Assembly (NCBI GenBank): GCA_021737425.1
Contig: JAIPDZ010000010.1
Span: 1-33,814, forward strand
DNA length: 33,814 nt
Direction of reading: 5' to 3'
Source: Deltaproteobacteria bacterium
Lineage (GTDB): Bacteria > Desulfobacterota > DSM-4660 > Desulfatiglandales > Desulfatiglandaceae
Numbering within the stretch: the stretch's first letter is position 1; every line of letters begins with the position of its first letter. Positions 6,494 through 13,508 of this stretch are shown here, piece after piece. Below the pieces are notes generated by a model. The model had not been told where the DNA came from, ran no database searches, and saw only the letters and a list, made by a program, of their open reading frames with translations. Both the position numbers and the translations under genes were made by a program.

Positions 6494-8879
6494 TTTTTAG
6501 ACTCTCAACCCCTCTTGCGTCGATAATCTTTACGGCGATCTGCATACCAGGCTTGAAAGGCAAAGACACTGTGCCTCGAAAAGCGTCCATTTTATCTTTG
6601 TCTATTTCTGCCTTCAGGCTTTTAGCAAGACGCCCCCAGCCCTCCTTGGCCCCAGCCATTGGGAAGAAAACCTGACGAGGGAATAAACTTCTCCCGTCGT
6701 AATCCGTATCCAGCATCCACATGGCGATATCGCTTTGGTTGCCGGACTCTACATTGCCGGATTTGGGATCGTAATAGTCGAATCCAGCTACCTCCACCTG
6801 GATTTTACCCTTGTCCCCACCCTCTTTGATCCTACTGATTCTCACATCAGGTTGGCCCATAAGCCAGAAGGATTCGTTCGATGCCCGTTTCTTTTTCAGG
6901 TCATCGGTGAACATATCGGCATTCATCTGCACCCTGAGGAGCATTACTCCGGGCCAGTTGGTTTCATCGATGTCTTTGGCCGCCTCTGCATCGAATTGGA
7001 AGGCCGCAAAAATAAGCATGTCCGTTTTCGGTTTTATGGACATCGCCTCTTCAATAGCAAGTTCTACCTGCCGTTGCTCCAGGGGAGCATGTTCCGGTCC
7101 AAATGAAACAAGCACCCGTTTTGGTCCATCATCCGATGTTTCGCCCTCAGCCTGAAGGTAGCGGGTGCCGGATAGAGGCTCGATTCGGGTAAACTGAATT
7201 TTCTTGCCACCCTTTGCGCGGACCCCGCTCTTGAACAGTTCATCCCGCCATTCCGTCTGGCGAAGGGTTTCCCCTGAGCGAACAATTGAAGAATCCGCGA
7301 CTGGAACTTCAGTTTCAATTTCTTCAATGGATTTCACCACCGGTGAGGGCACAGCCTCTACAGTAAAAGGTCCAGTGACCCTGGTTTTCTTCCGGTCAAT
7401 CAAGGGTTGATCATAGAGGGTTTCTTCAGTAGGGGGCTCATTATTAGCGATGGATTTGAGAGTGATATGCGGAACAGTTTTGTAAAGAAACCCTGACCCC
7501 ACGCCTTCTTCAGGATATGCCAGTTGGTAGTATTCAAAGCTGGCGGTCATCAATCTCTGTTTGGCCAGGGTCGTGGCCACCCTTGACGTATCACAGGTGA
7601 TCCACCGGCGGCCCCATTGTTCGGCTACGTATGCCGTGGTTCCCGAACCACAGGTGGGGTCAAAGACCAGATCGCCGGGATCGGTGGTCATGAGTAGGCA
7701 ACGTTGAATTACTTTTACAGAAGTCTGTACTGCGTACAACTTATCTTCCATAAAAGGTGAGAAGACTACATCGCTCCAAATGTTTCCGATTAGATGGCAA
7801 GGCCAATCCTTCTTGAATCGTTTATACCTTAGCGTATTCCCTGAAACTATTAGTCTTTGGGCTTTCTCGAGGTTTTTAAGCCCTTGAATGCTGGTCGACC
7901 AATATCTGTTCCCAGGTACAAATGTTTTCCCTTCAAAATAAAATGGCGTACGATGATATTCATGAGAGGACGTTAGATCGCTGGTGACAAAGTCGTCCTC
8001 TCCATAAGTTTCCTCTGGAAGAATATAGAGTTGATTGTATTTCGTTTTGTCGGGATTTTTTGAGTACCAAATCAAGTAATCTGAAATGCCGGACAGAAAT
8101 TTGTCAGGTTGTGGAGACCTCTTTTGGATCGTTATTAGCCGCTGAAAGCTCCCCACCCCAAACACCTCATCCATTATACACCGCACCAGATGCAAATTCT
8201 CATCACTAATCTGCACAAATATAGAACCGGACTCATGTAGCAATTCCCTGGCCAGGAGCAGCCTGTCCCTCAAGTAGGTGAGGTAAGAATGGATGCCCAG
8301 CTCCCAAGTATCCCGAAAAGCCTTGATCATCTCAGGCTCGCAGGTTAGATCTTGGTCTTTGCCGTCCTTGACATCCCGTTTGTTTACAAAGGGCTGGAAG
8401 TTTGAGCCATACTTGATCCCGTAAGGCGGGTCAAAATATACCACCTGAACCTTGCCGCCCATGCCCTCCTTTTCAAGGAGTGAATTCATCACCAGCAATG
8501 AATCCCCGGCCACCAAACGGTTTGCCCACCCGTCTCGATGCTTGTAAAACTCGATCTCTTCACGCAGAGGGCGCCTGGCCCTCTCGAAAAGAGACATTTG
8601 ACTCGGTTCGGTATCATCCTTTTTCACCGAAGTCATTATCGACTTGGGATCGATCCGCTCATGGACATGAAGCGAAACCGTGTCGATCTCAAAGGAGGTA
8701 TGTTCGGCCTTGCCCGCCCATTGCAATTCCGGGTCGAAGTGAGGATCATACTGGTAGGTTTTTTTGGTCCCGTCCTTATCCGTGTCTGGCGTCACCAATC
8801 CGACGGGCGGGTTGTTCACCCGTTTTTTGTCATCATGGGTATACTGTTTGACCTCTTTCGGAGAGAGCTTTTTGGCCAT
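6480..8879 (-). CDS. type III-like site-specific DNA (adenine-N6) methyltransferase
   Basis: The 799-aa product is an S-adenosylmethionine-dependent DNA methyltransferase. Motif IV DPPYGIKYGSNF starts at 150 and motif I FDPTCGSGTT at 406-415. That order (catalytic before SAM-binding) is the beta class used by type III Mod subunits. The region between them holds target-recognition sequence, and the 350 residues after the SAM motif are an extra C-terminal part, likely for contact with the restriction subunit. The ATG start has a modest CAGGTG site. It is the first gene of the leftward mod-DUF3800-res operon and has a strong promoter about 60 bases upstream. It should mark host DNA and, with the helicase-nuclease, form an R-M complex. 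Confidence 0.93.
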   Translation of the reverse strand: MAKKLSPKEVKQYTHDDKKRVNNPPVGLVTPDTDKDGTKKTYQYDPHFDPELQWAGKAEHTSFEIDTVSLHVHERIDPKSIMTSVKKDDTEPSQMSLFERARRPLREEIEFYKHRDGWANRLVAGDSLLVMNSLLEKEGMGGKVQVVYFDPPYGIKYGSNFQPFVNKRDVKDGKDQDLTCEPEMIKAFRDTWELGIHSYLTYLRDRLLLARELLHESGSIFVQISDENLHLVRCIMDEVFGVGSFQRLITIQKRSPQPDKFLSGISDYLIWYSKNPDKTKYNQLYILPEETYGEDDFVTSDLTSSHEYHRTPFYFEGKTFVPGNRYWSTSIQGLKNLEKAQRLIVSGNTLRYKRFKKDWPCHLIGNIWSDVVFSPFMEDKLYAVQTSVKVIQRCLLMTTDPGDLVFDPTCGSGTTAYVAEQWGRRWITCDTSRVATTLAKQRLMTASFEYYQLAYPEEGVGSGFLYKTVPHITLKSIANNEPPTEETLYDQPLIDRKKTRVTGPFTVEAVPSPVVKSIEEIETEVPVADSSIVRSGETLRQTEWRDELFKSGVRAKGGKKIQFTRIEPLSGTRYLQAEGETSDDGPKRVLVSFGPEHAPLEQRQVELAIEEAMSIKPKTDMLIFAAFQFDAEAAKDIDETNWPGVMLLRVQMNADMFTDDLKKKRASNESFWLMGQPDVRISRIKEGGDKGKIQVEVAGFDYYDPKSGNVESGNQSDIAMWMLDTDYDGRSLFPRQVFFPMAGAKEGWGRLAKSLKAEIDKDKMDAFRGTVSLPFKPGMQIAVKIIDARGVESLKIEKI

Positions 8880-8929
8880 GGCACACCTGCCTCGTAGAGG
8901 GTAATCATTGAGAAGATTTAATTATTTGA

Positions 8930-8966
8930 AATTGTGAGGACTTTTATACTCATTTGGACCACAATT
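8930..8966. repeat. inverted repeat framing the mod promoter
   Basis: AATTGTG (8930-8936) and CACAATT (8960-8966) are perfect reverse complements, 23 bases apart. They enclose the -10 box of the mod promoter; the right arm touches the first base of the -35 box, and the left arm covers the expected start point. This is a plausible operator for a dimeric repressor or controller. Confidence 0.5.
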
Positions 8967-8971
8967 GTCAA
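8943..8971 (-). promoter_or_regulatory. sigma70-type promoter of the R-M operon
   Basis: On the minus strand TTGACA (8971-8966) is followed by a 17-nt spacer and TATAAA (8948-8943). Transcription would start near 8936, giving a leader of about 57 nt before the methyltransferase ATG. Confidence 0.7.
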
Positions 8972-9046
8972 GAAATGGCTGAAAAAGGACAGAAATGGGA
9001 TTCGGACTCTTGCTGTCTTTTGAAGTATTCGTTGTAGTGCCTGCTT

Positions 9047-9961
9047 TCAGGATTTGTGGGCATCATCGGAAAATGAGTCATGGGCCTCCAGTTCCTTTTT
9101 AAGTTCCTCAATCTCCTTTTGACGGTCGGGGAGGAAGTGACTGATTTCCTTATTGATTTTCGACATGGCTTCCAAACGCCTCTGTTCGAGTTCCTCATCG
9201 GATGGAAATTCGTTTCCGCCATCCATAGGTTCCGGTGGCTCCTCTTTTCCCAAGAGAATTCTAATGGTTTCCGGTAGCGCCACGCCAATTTCCTCGCACA
9301 AGACCGCCGCTCTGGTCACGTCAAGGTCTTGTTCAACAAATCGTTTCAAGAGGTCGCGAACGGCCACAGTGCTTTCAATGTTAGAGATTGCGGGCATTAA
9401 TTTAAGGAGAGAATCAATCACCACGCTAACATTCCTGGTCAATTCCAGGCTGTCCTTGGCGGTTGCAATTCCCTTTTGGATCTCCGCGCGCTTCGCCCCG
9501 TTTTGTTCGAGATCCTGGAGGGCCTGATAGAGTGCCTGGAGGACGCGGCTATGCAGTTTCGCAATCGCGTCAGCTCCTTTCTGTTCGGCTATTGCCGCCA
9601 CGTTTTCGGCCTTGGTTCGCTCCTTGATTTCCGCCTTTTGAGCAAGCCAACCCTTTGTTTTCTTGGCGAAATAGCCTGTCGTAGAATTCAGACCTTTCGC
9701 GCGTGCAAAATGGGCAAGGGTCTCAAAATCGCCTTCGAGGAATTGAATGCGCAGGCCTTCCCATTTGGATGTCGCGTCCTTCCGGGCGGTTTTTCCGTCT
9801 TTCCCGGTTGCCATATTCCGCCTGGCAAATGCCTTCCGGGCGTTTTCGAGGGGCAGGCCTTCGCGTTCACAAAACGACATTAGTGTCATCCCTGTGTTTG
9901 CGGAGACCTCTCTCCAAACCCTGTACCAATGGTCCCACCGATCACTGCGTAGGTGTGCCAT
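9047..9961 (-). CDS. hypothetical island protein with two HTH-like segments and coiled coils
   Basis: The product is about 304 aa. I take the ATG at 9961, which has AGGGTG six bases upstream; the GTG at 9970 lies inside that site. Near the N-terminus, SFCEREGLPLENARKAF looks like a helix-turn-helix, and a second, TLAHFARAKGLNSTTGYF followed by KKTKGW, appears about 55 residues later. The second resembles HTHs of small-terminase-like phage proteins, but this is a weak call. The rest is helical, ending with a long charged coiled coil (about residues 240-295). The gene overlaps the upstream 61-aa gene and lies 76 bases before the mod promoter. It probably belongs to the island's replication or transfer module. 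No enzyme motif is visible. Confidence 0.7.
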   Translation of the reverse strand: MAHLRSDRWDHWYRVWREVSANTGMTLMSFCEREGLPLENARKAFARRNMATGKDGKTARKDATSKWEGLRIQFLEGDFETLAHFARAKGLNSTTGYFAKKTKGWLAQKAEIKERTKAENVAAIAEQKGADAIAKLHSRVLQALYQALQDLEQNGAKRAEIQKGIATAKDSLELTRNVSVVIDSLLKLMPAISNIESTVAVRDLLKRFVEQDLDVTRAAVLCEEIGVALPETIRILLGKEEPPEPMDGGNEFPSDEELEQRRLEAMSKINKEISHFLPDRQKEIEELKKELEAHDSFSDDAHKS

Positions 9962-10127
9962 CGTTTTCACCCTGTGGCTCAGCCTTGCGCAGCCTTAAAC
10001 AGGCCGGTGGCTCCACGTCACACTGTTTTTCCAGTTCTTCAAGTCTCAACTCAAGTTTGCCCAACTGCCCCGCAATGTACCTGAAGATGGCTGCTGTTTT
10101 GGGGTCCTTTTGCAATACGTTCGACAT
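9942..10127 (-). CDS. small coiled-coil protein
   Basis: This is a 61-aa product with a near-perfect AAAGGAG ribosome-binding site seven bases before its ATG, so I regard it as real. Residues about 10-40 (FRYIAGQLGKLELRLEELEKQ) form a predicted amphipathic coiled coil; the tail is polar. It overlaps the start of the 304-aa gene by about 20 bases, a sign of coupled translation. It follows the zinc-ribbon gene by 97 bases. The function is not known. Small coiled-coil proteins in such positions often oligomerise or act as adaptors. Confidence 0.7.
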   Translation of the reverse strand: MSNVLQKDPKTAAIFRYIAGQLGKLELRLEELEKQCDVEPPACLRLRKAEPQGENDGTPTQ

Positions 10128-10224
10128 AGTTAGTCTCCTTTCTTTATTCTCCTTCTTTATATTTCACGGTTGTTGTGCTTAAGCCGCTTGAGATAAAGTG
10201 CTCTGGATTTCCGGCCCCGGTTTC

Positions 10225-10563
10225 TCATTTGACCGCCTCCGGAATCCAGCATCTTTCCCAGGCCTGGAGGGTTTCTTTTGCCCTGGCAAGATCCCCATTC
10301 TTGGCCTGTTGGGTGATCTGGCTTTCCAAAACGAAGGCCTGGTGTCGTGTACTCTCAGAGTAATCCATCATCCTGACGCCCAGCCGATTGAGTTCAGCGA
10401 CTGCCAGGGTTACATGGTGCTCGAAAGAAGGTTGGCCAGAGCATGCGCTGTCAGCGCGGCCTTGAAATGACGGTCCTGCCCCTGCGTTCAATGGGGCGTC
10501 ACAACAGATGCAGTGGCCCCAATTCGGGTTGACGACGGCTTGACATTCCGGACATCTATTCAT
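10225..10563 (-). CDS. zinc-ribbon protein next to the repeat array
   Basis: The 112-aa product starts with a zinc ribbon, CPEC at 4-7 and CICC at 18-21, the latter followed by APLNAG. After a flexible stretch it has an alpha-helical region (EHHVTLAVAELNRLG, then HQAFVLESQITQQA and KETLQAWERCW). The ATG is preceded by GAAGG at good spacing. The reading frame begins immediately downstream of the GGTAAACT repeat array, so its promoter must lie in or beyond that array and it could be controlled by whatever binds there. A role in DNA or RNA binding fits the ribbon. I do not recognise a named family. Confidence 0.75.
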   Translation of the reverse strand: MNRCPECQAVVNPNWGHCICCDAPLNAGAGPSFQGRADSACSGQPSFEHHVTLAVAELNRLGVRMMDYSESTRHQAFVLESQITQQAKNGDLARAKETLQAWERCWIPEAVK

Positions 10564-10581
10564 TTTTCGACCTTCAATAAG

Positions 10582-10792
10582 AGTTTACCCCTGTCCATTT
10601 TCTGGTAAATTTTTGGTAAACTGAGAGTTTACACCCCCTGTAAACTTTCATGAACATTTACCCCCTTGGTAAACTTTTGAGTCCCTGAAATCATTGAGGA
10701 ATTATCCTAAAGTTTACTAAAATGCTGGTGTAAATTTTACACCTTAAATTTGGTAAACTTTTGCTTTTTACTGGTAAACTTTCATGTAAACT
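10582..10792. repeat. iteron-like array of about 13 GGTAAACT-type repeats
   Basis: The whole gap between the helicase gene and the zinc-ribbon gene is filled with copies of (G/T)GTAAACT(TT) in both orientations. Rightward copies start at 10604, 10615, 10639, 10668, 10729, 10752, 10773 and 10785. Leftward copies are at 10582-10589, 10626-10633, 10656-10662, 10711-10718 and 10735-10741. The pair at 10727-10743 makes a perfect 8-1-8 palindrome, GGTGTAAATTTTACACC. The segment is AT-rich. An iteron origin or a multi-site operator is the natural reading, given the neighbouring RepA/DnaB-like helicase whose C-terminus looks like a helix-turn-helix. A CRISPR is excluded by unit size and irregular spacing. 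Confidence 0.85.
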
Positions 10793-10797
10793 TCTAA

Positions 10798-12198
10798 TCA
10801 GCATTTTTCATTCTCTACCGGGTGAATCATTCTCCCTGGCAGTAGGTCACCCTGTTCAATCGCCTTCTTTTTCAGTCGGCTCACCAGGCCTTTTGATACC
10901 TTCAACTCATCTGCCATGTCTGAAACGGTGTCAATGCCGTCACGGGCGAGCGCGAGCATCCGGTCGTAAGTCGAATCCTCAATGGGCCTCCAGGTCCATG
11001 ATTCAGGGGTTCCAAGGCTTAACGAGGCCTCAAAGGGCTTAACGTCCTCACCATAGGCACCACGGCTTTTGGTGAAGGTGACCGTAAACTTGGCCCCATC
11101 CGCTACATCATTTTGCACTGAGCCAAGTTTTACGACCGTATCCAGCATGTCTTCCCGGCCACTCGTTCCCCTCTGGTCTCCACCCTTTCCGGCATGATGA
11201 ACGAGAACCACCGCAACCCCCCTCCGACGAATCGCCAGCAGCCAAGGGGTAACCTTCTCCCAGTCATCTTTAGAGGATTCTTTGATCCCCCTGAACAGGC
11301 AGCTTATATTGTCGATGATGAGCAGGCGGATCCGTTTATCGTTATCGAGTATCTTCAAAATTCCCTCTTGAGTGTCTGAGTTCACGAAATTGAGGTCTCG
11401 CTCAAATTGGGTAAACGCCACCTCGCCGCTCAGAATTTTCAGCGGTTCTACTGGCTTCCCAGGGAGAAGGGAGGTAAGCCGCTCACGGAGGTCTGCTAAG
11501 GCCATCTCTCCGTCAATCACCAGAACGCCTACCGGCTCGCTCGGTTTGCCCCACTTCATAAAAGGCCGATTACACGCCGCCGCTATGGCCAAGAAGAGAA
11601 CGAAAAAGGTTTTGCCTATCCCTCGGGGCCCGTAGAGCATTACCAGCCCGCCTTGGCAAAGCCAGGAGAATATTTTCTGGCGTTCCGGAATCTCCATCTT
11701 CTGAAGAGCGGGCAAGTCCAGCACGCACGTTTCGAGGGAGGGCCGGTATTCCCCGGCTTCGTGCGCAAACTCTTTGGCTTGTGCTAATAATTCATTCAGA
11801 ATCGTTGAAGGATCTTCAGAAAGGTCAATCAACTTGTCGGCTGATTCGAATAGGGCCAGCGAAGCCTTTCGCCGCGTAGCGAGCTCCTGGAGCTTAGCCT
11901 GGAGATTCCCTAAGCCTGCCCCGTTCACTGGCTCCTGGGCAAGTTCGGAGAGGAATTCGTGGTCAACCTGAACCTGCAACTTTTCCAACGCATCCATAAC
12001 GCTGAAAAGGGGGTCCTCACTTGGCCCCGCTTTTTCGATAGCCAAATAGAGGCGACGGTAGGTTTCATCTGTAAATGCTTCACCATCCAGTAAGTGAGTG
12101 CCTCGCGTTTGAGGGTAAGCGAGCTTAATCGCAACATACGCCCGCTCATGCTTTAGGCTCGATAAGCCCTTGACTTTTCGCGTTTCTTGTCTTATCAT
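10798..12198 (-). CDS. RepA/DnaB-like RecA-fold replicative helicase with C-terminal HTH
   Basis: The 466-aa product has a helical N-terminal region like the DnaB N-domain (first about 140 residues). A RecA-type ATPase of the RepA/AAA_25 kind follows: Walker A GPRGIGKT (190-197), VIDGEM (227-232), Walker B LLIIDNIS (292-299), and VLVHHAGKGGDQRGTSGRED (331-350), which matches the RSF1010-RepA/KaiC-like group. Residues about 421-452 (VSDMADELKVSKGLVSRLKKKA) form a winged-HTH-like end. A hexameric helicase used to replicate a mobile element is the likely role. ATG start with AGGT about 10 nt upstream. The gene follows the 52-aa ORF by 54 bases containing a hairpin, and its 3' end touches the repeat array. 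Confidence 0.85.
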   Translation of the reverse strand: MIRQETRKVKGLSSLKHERAYVAIKLAYPQTRGTHLLDGEAFTDETYRRLYLAIEKAGPSEDPLFSVMDALEKLQVQVDHEFLSELAQEPVNGAGLGNLQAKLQELATRRKASLALFESADKLIDLSEDPSTILNELLAQAKEFAHEAGEYRPSLETCVLDLPALQKMEIPERQKIFSWLCQGGLVMLYGPRGIGKTFFVLFLAIAAACNRPFMKWGKPSEPVGVLVIDGEMALADLRERLTSLLPGKPVEPLKILSGEVAFTQFERDLNFVNSDTQEGILKILDNDKRIRLLIIDNISCLFRGIKESSKDDWEKVTPWLLAIRRRGVAVVLVHHAGKGGDQRGTSGREDMLDTVVKLGSVQNDVADGAKFTVTFTKSRGAYGEDVKPFEASLSLGTPESWTWRPIEDSTYDRMLALARDGIDTVSDMADELKVSKGLVSRLKKKAIEQGDLLPGRMIHPVENEKC

Positions 12199-12223
12199 TT
12201 ATTCATACCTGACACTCATATCT

Positions 12224-12257
12224 AATAAGCCCTCCACACTGCCTCGGGGGGCTTATT
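12224..12257. terminator. hairpin before the helicase gene
   Basis: AATAAGCCC (12224-12232) and GGGCTTATT (12249-12257) are perfect 9-bp reverse complements around a 16-nt loop. The fold covers the stop codon of the 52-aa ORF and lies 26 bases before the helicase ATG. The A-rich and T-rich flanks make it terminator-like in both directions; it may attenuate the helicase mRNA. Confidence 0.55.
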
Positions 12258-12411
12258 CGTTTGCGGTAAGCTGCTCAACCACCCCATTAAAATTCCCAGC
12301 GACCATCGCCAAAAGCTCGGTTTCAGATTTATTCGGAAATTTGGACAGCAACCAGTCCCACACACCCATTGCCTCTAAAACCTCTCGAAGTTCATCATTC
12401 AACTCTGACAT
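12253..12411 (-). CDS. 52-aa hypothetical protein
   Basis: This short frame begins with an ATG only two bases after the AlpA stop codon and runs 52 codons. The product starts MSELNDELREVLEAMG, continues VWDWLLSKFPNKSETELL and ends VVEQLTANE, giving a compact acidic, helical protein. A GGGAT stretch sits 9-10 bases upstream; coupling to AlpA translation is likely. Its stop codon is inside the 12224-12257 hairpin. I do not recognise it. The tight packing between two real genes and the plausible amino-acid composition support that it is translated. Confidence 0.6.
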   Translation of the reverse strand: MSELNDELREVLEAMGVWDWLLSKFPNKSETELLAMVAGNFNGVVEQLTANE

Positions 12412-12413
12412 CC

Positions 12414-12617
12414 CTATCCCGTTTCGCTCGCGTTATCACGCATCCGCATCCTTGCTTCCGACCAGTTTGAGATCTCGTGTTCAATCCATCCGACCGACCT
12501 TGCGCCTAATTTCACGGGAGCGGGGAAAGTGCCCTCCTTGATTCGTAAGTAAATCGTCGAGCGCGATAGGCCAGTTCTCTCCTCAACTTCAGGGCGTCTC
12601 AGGAATTTGATTGCCAT
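12414..12617 (-). CDS. alpA: AlpA-family transcriptional regulator / excisionase-like
   Basis: The 67-aa product matches the AlpA family: FLRRPEVEERTGLSRSTIYLRIKEGTFPAPVKLGARSVGWIE is the typical MerR-like HTH plus wing, ending before EHEISNWSEAR. In P4 and related satellites AlpA activates the integrase gene and thereby excision. The ATG is separated from the XRE stop by two bases and the stop from the 52-aa ORF by two, so the three are translated as a block. The repeat cluster at the integrase promoter (14726-14794) is a candidate binding site. Full length for the family. Confidence 0.9.
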   Translation of the reverse strand: MAIKFLRRPEVEERTGLSRSTIYLRIKEGTFPAPVKLGARSVGWIEHEISNWSEARMRMRDNASETG

Positions 12618-12619
12618 GA

Positions 12620-12826
12620 TCAGGAGCCCCCCTCGGACGTTTCAGGGAAAATTTCTGCGACGTCACAATGTAGTGATTCTGCCCAGCGCTTCCTTTCTTT
12701 TTTTGGGAGTACTCTTCGACCACGGACCACCCGTGAAACGGTGGACTCCGGATGCCCAATTGCCTTGGCAAAATCAGCTTGAGACCCAAAAACCTCGAAA
12801 ATTTTTGCCTTCAGTCTTTTGTTCAT
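12620..12826 (-). CDS. XRE/Cro-type repressor
   Basis: The product is a 68-aa DNA-binding protein. I start it at the ATG at 12826, preceded by AAGGGGAAAGGG; an upstream ATG at 12865 would add 13 residues but overlaps an operator-like palindrome and has no such site. The HTH is FGSQADFAKAIGHPESTVSRVVRGRR, typical of Cro/XRE proteins, followed by a short tail mentioning HCDVAEIFPE. It is essentially just the DNA-binding domain, so it acts as Cro or as a small repressor. The 17-bp palindrome 12848-12864 lies 22 bases upstream of the start, and a near copy lies at the start of the next gene upstream, so autoregulation is likely. Confidence 0.88.
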   Translation of the reverse strand: MNKRLKAKIFEVFGSQADFAKAIGHPESTVSRVVRGRRVLPKKERKRWAESLHCDVAEIFPETSEGGS

Positions 12827-12847
12827 GTCCCTTTCCCCTTTATTTAT

Positions 12848-12864
12848 TGTTGAAACATTCAACA
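12848..12864. promoter_or_regulatory. operator-like palindrome upstream of the XRE gene
   Basis: TGTTGAAACATTCAACA is a perfect 7-3-7 inverted repeat. Fourteen of its 17 bases recur at 13431-13447. Position just before the XRE start suggests autoregulation. Confidence 0.6.
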
Positions 12865-12882
12865 TATCTTGTCCAAAAAAAA

Positions 12883-13419
12883 TCAGTAATCCGCGACGAC
12901 CATTTTCATCTGAGCGGTGGCCTCATCAACGATTTTTGCCATATTTAAGATTATGACCTCATCAGGTGGCCTATTTTTCACTGGCGCAATATTATTGCTA
13001 CTCGGTCGAATAATGTTTCGGAGGAAAGTCGCGCCCGGACCCGTCAAATCATCAATATCCCGGTTAACGGTGGTTGCCACCCTGATAAAAACCCCAGACT
13101 CAGAAGTCCAAATCCGAAAGACTGCAAATGAGATATCCGCCATGCCTTTAATCGAGGGGGAAAATTTTCTTATTCCACCAACATTTTCTCTCAGCTTGAA
13201 AACCAAGGACGCGGCCTTTTTCCGATTGTAGCTAAGCTGCGACACCATATTTTGGAACGCCGCTATTCCATAAAAATCGTCATCAGAAAACAGATTGGGC
13301 TCACCTTGTTTCCCGGATTTCTGGATTGACGGTTCTACCAAGCCCCTGTCCAGCCAATCTTGGAAGGTGTTCCGGTTGATTTTCAAAGCCTTTAAAATAT
13401 GCGTAGTCGTAAAGTTCAT
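12883..13419 (-). CDS. MerR-like HTH island regulator
   Basis: The product is about 178 aa. Its first 35 residues, FTTTHILKALKINRNTFQDWLDRGLVEPS, are a MerR/AlpA-like HTH. The remaining part has YNRKKAASLVFKLRENVGG and a beta-rich middle with no motif I recognise. I use the ATG at 13419: a GTG 60 bases upstream lies between the -35 and -10 boxes of a good promoter, so it cannot be on that transcript. There is no strong ribosome-binding site. It opens the leftward regulator operon (this gene, XRE, AlpA, 52-aa, helicase) and carries an operator-like site in its 5' leader. It may be the regulator of the island's lysogeny-like state. Confidence 0.72.
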   Translation of the reverse strand: MNFTTTHILKALKINRNTFQDWLDRGLVEPSIQKSGKQGEPNLFSDDDFYGIAAFQNMVSQLSYNRKKAASLVFKLRENVGGIRKFSPSIKGMADISFAVFRIWTSESGVFIRVATTVNRDIDDLTGPGATFLRNIIRPSSNNIAPVKNRPPDEVIILNMAKIVDEATAQMKMVVADY

Positions 13420-13430
13420 AGTATATTGAT

Positions 13431-13447
13431 TGTTGGAACATGTAACA
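13431..13447. promoter_or_regulatory. second copy of the operator-like site
   Basis: TGTTGGAACATGTAACA shares 14 of 17 bases with the palindrome at 12848-12864. It lies between the expected transcription start and the ATG at 13419. Confidence 0.55.
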
Positions 13448-13457
13448 TCTAAAGGAG

Positions 13458-13486
13458 AAAATAAACAATCTTGTTTCACTTGTCAA
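13458..13486 (-). promoter_or_regulatory. promoter of the regulator operon
   Basis: On the minus strand, TTGACA (13486-13481) is followed by a 17-nt spacer and TATTTT (13463-13458). Transcription would start near 13451, just above the operator-like site. Confidence 0.6.
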
Positions 13487-13508
13487 GACTTTTTTTCTGG
13501 CCAGCTTA

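Noticed and set aside
10582-10792. CRISPR array
   Set aside because: Units are only 8-10 bp, occur in both orientations with irregular gaps, and no cas genes are present.
12865-12865. Upstream ATG for the XRE gene
   Set aside because: It would place the operator palindrome inside the coding region and lacks the strong AAGGGGAAAGGG site found before the ATG at 12826.
13479-13479. GTG start for the MerR-like gene
   Set aside because: It lies within the promoter spacer, so it would not be on the transcript from that promoter.
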